From the NCBI GenBank assembly GCA_027579435.1, contig JANBPK010001778.1, positions 1 through 11,244 on the forward strand: a stretch of 11,244 nucleotides of DNA, read 5' to 3'. The notes under the pieces were generated by a model that searched no databases, was not told the DNA's origin, and worked only from the letters and a program-made list of their open reading frames with translations. The position numbers and the translations under genes were made by a program. How positions within the stretch are numbered: the stretch's first letter is position 1; every line of letters begins with the position of its first letter. The DNA is from Candolleomyces eurysporus (Eukaryota; Basidiomycota; Agaricomycetes; Agaricales; Psathyrellaceae). Shown here piece by piece: positions 1 to 5,917 of the stretch.

Positions 1-261
1 CTTGGCTCCACCAAGCCATTCTGCTTCACTACTCTGCTGACTCCTTCTATCTCTTGGCTATGGACAGGCTGACTGAGCTTCGGGTTGACAACCCCATACG
101 CTTTAGTCGTGCTTTCCGGTTTTCTGTACCAGTTCACAAACTTTGGATTAGCTGTCTGAAATTGCTCACTGCTTCCATTCCTTCCAGTTTGGGTTACGTC
201 AACGCTTATTGACTTAGTGGATTGCGCATCAATTCTCAGAGCCACTGGCTGCTCCATGAAG
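1..261. other. Gene-free flank, no recognisable feature
   Basis: I see no convincing coding frame, RNA gene or complete element here. The only echo is a short segment around 130-145 (gttcacaaacttt) that resembles sequence inside the degenerate array downstream at about 541 and 687. This suggests that the repeat family starts further left than the clear units do. Confidence 0.5.
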
Positions 262-751
262 GCTTCTGCTTAGTGAGTGTCAGGACAAATTCCCTTATAA
301 TGTGCACAACTCCCTCTAGCACCATACCTTGCCAGGTCAGGCATGCTAGTTAGACTTTGAATAGTATTACTGTGTTTCAGATACGTTTGCAAGACCTTCA
401 AGAATTTAAAATGCCATTGAAGAACCGTCTTACTCAATGTTCCTTTGTTCTCTAGGGCGTCTGCTTAGTTGACAGTCAGGGATAACTCCAACTCTTGTAT
501 TTCCCTTCCTTCAAGAAGATCTCTTTACTTAGCTATGTTGGTTCACAAATTTGAGAGGGTATCTATGCAGGCAGTGCATCATTGTCTTTCTTGTTTCCAC
601 TAAGGAGTTGGCTTAGTTGGCAGTCAGGGAATACTCTAACTCTATAGTTTCCCAACTTCACAAAGATCCTTCTTATACATAAGTCCATTCACAAACATTA
701 AGGACAAGTTCACAAGTTTCATAGAGTGTTCACGCATGCAGTGCATCATTG
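262..751. repeat. Degenerate tandem array, units about 150-195 bp
   Basis: Two clear diverged units start at 461 and 610. Both open with a variant of 'cttagttgRcagtcaggga', then a 'tctaactct..tagtttccc'-like stretch, an 'aagat' block and a 'ttcacaaa' block, and both end in 'gcagtgcatcattg' (about 571-584 and 738-751). A weaker unit opens at 262 ('gcttctgcttag..tgtcagg') and fades after about 300. The start-to-start spacings are unequal (about 199 and 149), so this is an old, indel-riddled tandem duplication rather than an active satellite. There is no coding signal and the function is unknown. Confidence 0.6.
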
Positions 752-791
752 CATAATCCTCAATGATGTCAATGATGATAAGACTGTGTTG

Positions 792-958
792 TTCTGAGGC
801 CTCTATAAGCCTTGGGTACTTGTACCCCAGGGCCAAATTGTGCCAAGCTTTTTTTCTGTTTCATACAACGTGACAGTGTGAACTGTCTCCCTTTCCCAGT
901 CAAAACCAGAGAGGCCTCGGAACCTACCGCACAAAGTGATGGCCCACTGAACCCAAGT
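792..958. repeat. Small dispersed element, copy A (CpG-decayed)
   Basis: This is the first of two related copies (the other is at 1299-1588). It has two conserved blocks, each starting with the 8-bp palindrome GAGGCCTC (796 and 911). Block 1 contains a near-perfect palindrome, GGGTAC-TT-GTACCC (814-827), then an 'aagctttttt.tctgtttc.tacaacgtga' stretch. Block 2 carries 'ccgcacaaagtgatggccc'. In this copy the two blocks lie almost next to each other, whereas in copy B about 120 bp separates them. Most CpGs of copy B appear here as TpG or CpA. No open frame of substance is present. It could be a remnant of a MITE, a SINE or an LTR; the sequence does not decide which. Confidence 0.65.
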
Positions 959-1301
959 GCAATGGTACAGCAACAGTGGCAAGTTGTTGAAGACAATGTG
1001 ACTGTCACATGCACTGCATAGCTTGTTGCTAAAGCCCAATGGTCCTGTCTCTGTTGTAATGCATTCTGTCATGATGATGTTAGTGTCCAAGCACTGGCTA
1101 TTGCAGATGGGTATAGTGTCATGTGAGACTGTCATAAGTCTTGGCTGTTGCATTGGCCAGTGTTGCAATGGCCAAAGTCATTTGTCACAATAGATTTTGG
1201 GTGTGTTGCACTTCCATTGTGACAGAGTTGTAATGCATTGTCATGAGGTTGCATCTGTGTGGGAGACAATTCATATTGTTAGAATCTTTCCAAGTTGGTT
1301 C
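930..1301. other. 372-bp stretch with no CpG dinucleotide
   Basis: Between the CG at 928-929 and the CG at 1302-1303 there is not one CpG, while TpG and CpA are abundant (many 'tgtca', 'ttgca', 'atgatg' words). The stretch also has internal echoes: 'gttgtaatgcatt' near 1053 and 1228, and a 12-bp direct repeat GTTGCAWTGGCC at 1147-1158 and 1162-1173. This pattern fits strong C-to-T decay at methylated CpG of a silenced repeat. No gene is visible. Confidence 0.7.
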
Positions 1302-1588
1302 CGAGGCCTCTATAGCCTCGGGTACTTGTACCCCAGGGCGCCGACGCGCCAAGCTTTTTGTTCTGTTTCGTACAACGTGATCGTGCGAAGTCCTTCCCTT
1401 TCCCGCCCTCCCTCTCCAATCTCTCTCGCTCAATTACTTTTGGTCTTCTTGAGATGCATGTATTGTGATAATATCCAGGAGGGACAACAGGGCTACTGCA
1501 TGAAGTTCGCCAGTCCAAAGTCAATGGCTAAGAGCAATAGAGGCCTCAAAACATGCCGCGCGAAGCGACGGCCCGCTGACCACAAGTA
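1299..1588. repeat. Small dispersed element, copy B (CpG-rich, longer)
   Basis: This is the second copy of the element at 792-958. Block 1 begins ttccGAGGCCTC (GAGGCCTC at 1303) and again holds GGGTAC-TT-GTACCC (1320-1333), followed by 'cgccgacgcgccaagcttttt' and a cgtacaacgtga stretch. Block 2 begins at GAGGCCTC 1540 and runs through 'ccgcgcgaagcgacggcccg' to about 1588. The two blocks are split by about 120 bp that copy A lacks, so either A carries a deletion or B an insertion. CpGs are retained here, which makes this copy closer to the ancestral sequence. A 150-codon frame crossing it (1197-1649) is not protein-like and was not accepted. Confidence 0.65.
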
Positions 1589-1729
1589 TATTCTGGAAAC
1601 CTGTGTGAAGTGGCCAATGCTTTGCACGGCAAGTACAAGGCTTTTTTGACCAGAATCAGCGGTGATGCGGCGCATGCCTGTATACCCCTAGAAAAATCGC
1701 GAATTAATAGAACTTTTCCTCGGAAGTGC

Positions 1730-2977
1730 TTCTGAATTAAAGGACTAAGTAACGATGACAACTTATAGAACTTAGCATGTCTTCTGAACATTGCAAAACC
1801 AAGAGTCGGAGCGGTTCCTGGCTTCAGACTTAGCAGCTCTCAAGGATCTGGCTCAGAACCTAAGTACGATGGTTCAGCGGTGGTGCTTTAAAATAGGAAG
1901 GCCCTGCAAACGTATCCGAAGGGTAGCGAATTGATTCGGAACCACAACTGCGTGCCCGACCTGGCGAGGTACGGTGTAGGAAGAGAGTCTGCACACTACA
2001 AGGGACATTCACCCTGACATTCGCTAAGTGGAAGGTGTAACATCACTCTGTGGCTTCGAGGACGTGATGGCAAATCCGTTAAGTCAATTGAACATGACAG
2101 TTACTGGATTCGGAAGTACGAAGCGACTCGGCTGAGAACTTCTGAAGAGCCAACTCAAGGTGTGAACTGATGCGGAGTGGAGACCAGACCCTCGGCTGTC
2201 TTCAGAACCCGAAATAGGTTTCGGTCTTGTGAACCGACGTGGGTAACAAGGAAAGCAGGGAGTGCGGAAGAATGCGGAAGGCCTAGAGCCAGGGCAATGA
2301 CGTGATGAGGGCTTGGGAGTGGTGCCCAGCGAACCAGATAGACGGAAATAGGGTCGGGAGCAAAGGTACTCACCTCCGAACCTATTCCGAACTATCTAAA
2401 GCATGTGGAAGTAGTGGAGTGCCGTTTCGGCAGTGGTTCCGAATGCGTTTCGATGCAAGTCTAGGAAGGTCAAGACCTAGTTCTGGAGCCTGGATACCCT
2501 CATATGATTATTTCTTTCCGGACTGGTTAATTTCATGTGCTTTTATCTCTGTTTGTTTTGAATGTGTTTGCCAAACTTATTTACAGTATTTAATCTTGGA
2601 CTTTAAGTACTGAATCTATATAGCGGGTAGCTAGTGTTGTATTTTGCGTCTGGGCTCGTGTTACCCACCGAATCTACGAGAGCCTTTCTGTTATCTTTTG
2701 CGTGTTTAAGTTCAGAAGTCATTTGGAGGCCGTGTCCTCATTGCGTTGTTAAAGTTATATCGTGTCAAGACCGTGTTCTCACTTCTGAAGTCAACCCCGT
2801 ATATCGTTGAAGTCTGTTGTCTACGAAGTTTAGCTTCCGAAGCAATAACATCAAACCTGGTTGAGCCTTAGCTCCCCCCTCGAACTTGCGATTGCAAANG
2901 TTTNATGTTCCGAAGCCCAAGTCCAGCTTGACTTAGAGCTTTTNCACTATACCCTTGCCCGCCTCTTATCTTCCGAA
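1730..2977. repeat. Array of 13 TTCNGAA heptamers in gene-free DNA
   Basis: Exact TTCNGAA heptamers start at 1730, 1782, 1935, 2109, 2140, 2201, 2385, 2437, 2711, 2783, 2835, 2908 and 2971. Six fixed bases would be expected by chance less than once in this length. Near-matches (tccgaag 1916, tgcggaag near 2264 and 2275, ctccgaa 2375) add to the family. The central base varies as C/G (CpG-containing) or T/A (what CpG decay of the same site would give), so the ancestral site may be TTCCGAA, with nine copies in the forward and four in the reverse sense. No coding frame is credible in 1640-3040. The array stops where the CpG-rich region begins. It may be protein-binding sites of an old transposon end or LTR; the identity is unknown. 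Confidence 0.6.
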
Positions 2978-3053
2978 GATACTTGGTGTGTTTGTTTTGT
3001 GTGTGTTGGTGTTAGAGNTTTGGATCTTCGTCTTGTTGTGTTTTGAGCCTTAG
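2861..3053. repeat. 11-bp exact direct repeat flanking a 171-bp insert
   Basis: TTGAGCCTTAG occurs exactly at 2861-2871 and 3043-3053. The 171 bp between them hold four of the six ambiguous bases of the window (2899, 2904, 2944, 3018) and two TTCCGAA sites, and end in a T/G-rich run. The arrangement resembles a target-site duplication around a short insertion or a small local duplication. The first copy is preceded by TGG (2858-2860), so it could also be a primer-binding-site-like sequence, but no LTR is proven. Confidence 0.4.
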
Positions 3054-3114
3054 AACGCGACCTGCGCATCAACGCCGGCCTCGCATCGTCGACCGATCTT
3101 CGGCGTCCTCAACC

Positions 3115-3468
3115 ATGACAAGTGCGCCCGTGATCCTCAAAGCCACTCTCTCTTCCCTGGGAATACCTTCATATGTCATACTCGCAGGGCGCCCAGGGAG
3201 AGTCTCGACCATTGCAAGGGACTCAGCGAGACCAAATAGACGCGTTGAGGGGGGCTCCTTGAACCTTAACCACCACCATCTAAGGTTTTACCCACGCTTA
3301 AAACGCTGGGTCAAGGACGGGGATACAAACGACGACGCTAGGACAGGCCCATACAAGCCTGGAGGAGCAGCGACGACGTCCCTGAGCTTCAAGCCGCCCT
3401 CATCCCACCCCGAGAGCCATGGCCGGGAAGCAGAAGGTGCTGCGTGGACACCGAACACGGGAAAATGA
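3115..3468 (+). CDS. Unassigned 117-codon frame in the upstream CpG-rich region
   Basis: An ATG at 3115 (A at -3) opens a 117-residue frame ending in TGA at 3466-3468; the same frame is open further up without an ATG. The product would be basic, rich in Ser, Pro, Arg and His, with no recognisable domain, signal peptide or membrane segment. It lies upstream of the broken ORF1 start and in a different reading frame. It may be a decayed coding piece of whatever lay before the LINE, an upstream ORF within the LINE leader, or chance in GC-rich DNA. I do not recognise it and consider a real gene unlikely. Confidence 0.2.
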   Translation: MTSAPVILKATLSSLGIPSYVILAGRPGRVSTIARDSARPNRRVEGGSLNLNHHHLRFYPRLKRWVKDGDTNDDARTGPYKPGGAATTSLSFKPPSSHPESHGREAEGAAWTPNTGK

Positions 3469-3796
3469 CCCCTAGACCCCGACCCCTAGCCATCCTATGG
3501 AAAGGAAGAGGAAACCGTAGCCGTCATAAGTCACTGTGTAACTGTCGTAGCAAGGATTTGAACTACCTTTTCTAACAAGTCACCTATAACACTACGGTGC
3601 ACATAGCACTAAATCTACCTGACGACGACGAAAATTGCACCGGCGATCAATGCAGTAACCAGAAACCAACACGACAAACGATCCTGGCAAAGCCACCCAC
3701 CCAGCAGCTGTACAGCTCCTCGGTAGATACCGAATGACACAAAATTCTCCAAAATACGGATTATGGCGGCACTCTGCTCCACCTGCAAGACTCAAC
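3469..3796 (+). other. Leader region before ORF1, with a weak tRNA-like segment
   Basis: This stretch has no substantial plus-strand frame and is probably 5' UTR of the LINE. Within it, minus-strand positions 3554-3567 read as a Pol III B-box-like word (core GTTCAAATCC). About 30 bp away, at 3583-3594, the minus strand has a poor A-box-like word, and CGTAG (3546-3550) and CTACG (3592-3596) bracket both. The T-arm does not pair properly, so this is not a tRNA gene. Confidence 0.35.
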
Positions 3797-4407
3797 ATGG
3801 CCTCCACCCAAGCCACTGCCCCAGCCAGCGTGCCCATCACTGGGCCGTTCGATGTTGGTGAAATCGGCCCTAACAAAAGGTCCTTCGAAGAGGTGAGACA
3901 GAACCCCGAACCGATCGAAACATGACCTCACCTTCCCGAAAAGGCCAAGACGCCTTCCAGGCGTACTCGGACCCCTAAGAAGAAGAAGGCTGACATATTT
4001 ACCGTGGCCACAGGCAGACTCCCGGTTGGTGCCCCGGCATTTGCACCGAGATCCCCATCCAAGACCGGCCCTACCTCCAAGTCCGCCACCACGGCTCTAT
4101 TGGNCTCCGGAGGCGAGGAAAGTGACAGCTCGGAAGGCGAGTGATCACTACTCGGCGCCGCAGACCCAACTAACACAAACAATGCAGATGACAAAGAAGA
4201 AATCAAACCCCTGGTCTTCCCTGCCATCCCAAGCGCTCCAGGAACGCCGCATCCAACCAGGGGCCCTCCCAGAGGGAAACCATAACGGGGGCTGACGTCG
4301 AGGGGCTCACGAAGACCCGTACCGGCGCAACAGCGCTCGTACCCCGGCCAACAGCCACCCGATCTCTCAATGAGGCCAATACCTGGCTCGCGCAAGCCGT
4401 CGGGAGT
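3797..4407 (+). pseudogene. Broken N-terminal part of LINE ORF1
   Basis: ATG 3797 sits in a very good start context (aacATGg) and opens a protein-like frame. That frame is cut by TGA at 3923-3925 and TGA at 4142-4144, yet continues with coding character after each: a Lys/Arg cluster (RTPKKKK, 3968-3988) that could serve nuclear or RNA binding, and an acidic Ser/Glu run just before 4142. It finally ends at TAA 4283-4285. From 4192 the adjacent frame (that of the downstream ORF1) is open and runs without a stop into 4408. So the N-terminal part of ORF1 appears interrupted by two nonsense codons and a frameshift between about 4192 and 4283. Both TGAs are what a CpG C-to-T change makes from an Arg CGA codon (inference). 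An N at 4104 shows that the base quality here is imperfect, so sequencing error is a rival explanation. Confidence 0.55.
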
Positions 4408-5583
4408 ATGGACATCGAAAGGCCCTCCGACGCTGATGCCAACCCGGCCCACAGCCCAGCTGGTGGCGCTACGATGACGCAGCCGGCCCACGCTCCCCTC
4501 CCTGCGAATACCTGGCAGGCGCCGGCCGGACAGCCTGTCACCATCATCAACGCATCCCACCAGAACACCAACATCTTACTGGCTCCCAACCCCCCTGCCA
4601 TTCGCCAGGACCAAAACGTTATTGCTCAGGCCAATGTCCCCAAAGCCTTCCTCCAGGACTTCATAATCCGAGCCATACTGGACAACGACGATGCCTCCGC
4701 GATCACCCCCACAGAAGCCGACGGCCCTACTATGCTGGTCTGGCTGATGGGGGACCACCGTGGGATGAACGACGTTTTCCGCCGCGAATCCATCACCTCC
4801 AAACTCAATACCATTGGTGCCTCTGACCCCGTCATACGAAGACTAAGGAACACCCACATCGGCAACAATGCTCTAGGAAGGACCCTCGGTTCCCACCCAA
4901 CCCGTTTTGTGGTCTCGGGCATCCCTGCGGATATACACGCCAACCTCACCGCCTCCGTCCTCTCCAACACCAACGCCTATACCATGGTAGCTGTTACCCT
5001 GGCGCTCGACGTGAAGTCCTTTGTCACCATCCTTGTCAATGCCTACGGGGTCAGGGCCACTGGAGGCAACACCGCGATACTCACCGAGGCCATCAAGACA
5101 GCCATGCGTAGCAGCCCAGATGTGGGAGGGCTCCTCGATACTTACCATGACCAGGTCAGGACCGTTGTCGTCACCAACACGTATGAAAGGGGAACAGCGA
5201 TGAACTCCCTAATGGCATCAGTACACGTTCGCCCCTTAGGCCCGGTCCCTTCCCGAGGCACAGAGTGGGCCTTATTCTGGGACCCACCAACTGCGAGCCG
5301 AGACGGAGAGCTCCACTGGGCATCTGCCATCCGAAACCTCACCATACCAATCACCAGGCTCGGAATCACACTCAACCAACGCCAGTCCCCCGTCGCGACT
5401 TGTGGCCTGTGCCACTTCCACGACCACACCACACCGTTCTGCCCATTCCCGGCGATCCCAGGATGGATCCCACCCTCCAACACCCCAGGAACTACAGGCG
5501 CAAACCGAGGAGGGCGTGGACGTGGTGCAGGCAGGGGAGGAGGGCATGGGCGGGGACAAGGAGGAAGGGGGCGAGGAGCCTGA
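4408..5583 (+). CDS. LINE ORF1, gag-like RNA-binding protein (CCHC knuckle, RGG tail)
   Basis: This 391-residue protein is expected to bind the element RNA and form the ribonucleoprotein that ORF2 uses. Residues 1-75 are Pro/Ala/Asn-rich and probably disordered. Residues about 78-325 form a mixed, folded-looking region as in LINE gag-like ORF1 proteins, though I cannot name its fold. C332, C335, H340 and C345 make a zinc knuckle C-x2-C-x4-H-x4-C, followed by CPFP and PGW, a pattern I recall from basidiomycete LINE ORF1s. Residues 367-391 are an Arg/Gly-rich tail with several RG/RGG units, a common RNA-binding feature. The ATG at 4408 has a fair context (A at -3, G at +4), but the frame is open back to 4192 and the original start is probably at 3797 in a broken segment. 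So this is either a truncated ORF1 or one that uses an internal start. ORF2 follows after 334 bp. Confidence 0.8.
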   Translation: MDIERPSDADANPAHSPAGGATMTQPAHAPLPANTWQAPAGQPVTIINASHQNTNILLAPNPPAIRQDQNVIAQANVPKAFLQDFIIRAILDNDDASAITPTEADGPTMLVWLMGDHRGMNDVFRRESITSKLNTIGASDPVIRRLRNTHIGNNALGRTLGSHPTRFVVSGIPADIHANLTASVLSNTNAYTMVAVTLALDVKSFVTILVNAYGVRATGGNTAILTEAIKTAMRSSPDVGGLLDTYHDQVRTVVVTNTYERGTAMNSLMASVHVRPLGPVPSRGTEWALFWDPPTASRDGELHWASAIRNLTIPITRLGITLNQRQSPVATCGLCHFHDHTTPFCPFPAIPGWIPPSNTPGTTGANRGGRGRGAGRGGGHGRGQGGRGRGA

Positions 5584-5917
5584 GTGAACGAGCTGGCCGC
5601 CTACGATAGGAGGAGAGGCCCGCCCCTAAAATAACATACATGATCCCCCATACCAAATGTTTACCACAATGCGAATATATGCTTCTACTATCTCCCTACT
5701 CACCAAAACCTCTGAAGTCTTGTACTGATGATGTGAGACCATCCGCTACGGCGGAGAGTCGCCCTAACCTAGGTAATACCAACTGGCCCTCTGTGCTACC
5801 TGGAGATGCTGCCGTGAAATAAGTATCTCTGTTAAAAGTACACATAGGACGTTCACGGCAGGACACCTGGACCACCCACCCCCACCACAATTAACATCAT
5901 GAGTACAGTACAACAGA
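5584..5917 (+). other. Non-coding linker between ORF1 and ORF2
   Basis: This 334-bp stretch has stops in all three plus frames and no recognisable motif. ORF1 and ORF2 are therefore neither overlapping nor joined by a short stop-start, so ORF2 would need reinitiation, an internal entry site or a separate message. Several small ATGs occur, for example at 5640. The last one before ORF2, at 5899, opens an 89-codon frame that overlaps the ORF2 start in another register. Confidence 0.6.

Noticed and set aside
1147..1173. Short 12-bp direct repeat as a regulatory site
   Set aside because: It lies in decayed TG/CA-rich sequence where such similarities arise easily, and there is no gene nearby for it to regulate.
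1197..1649. 150-codon plus-strand frame
   Set aside because: It crosses the dispersed element copy B and the CpG-free zone. It has no domain and an uneven composition, and the copy A counterpart does not keep the frame.
2302..2613. 103-codon plus-strand frame
   Set aside because: It begins with a GTG-ATG pair in the TTCNGAA array region and has a hydrophobic, Cys/Phe-rich end that only reflects the T-rich run. No domain is visible.
1730..2977. Heat-shock elements
   Set aside because: HSF sites need TTCnnGAA (2-bp spacing). The repeated word here is TTCNGAA with a single central base.
3468..3492. Telomere-like C-rich repeats (ccccta/ccccga)
   Set aside because: There are only about three irregular copies, not a CCCTAA array.
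3541..3610. A functional tRNA gene
   Set aside because: The T-stem does not pair, no anticodon arm is convincing and the A-box match is poor. It is kept only as a weak relic observation.
3928..4560. 210-codon minus-strand frame
   Set aside because: It is antisense to ORF1, in GC-rich codon-shadow sequence, with low-complexity Gly/Ser/Val composition and no domain.
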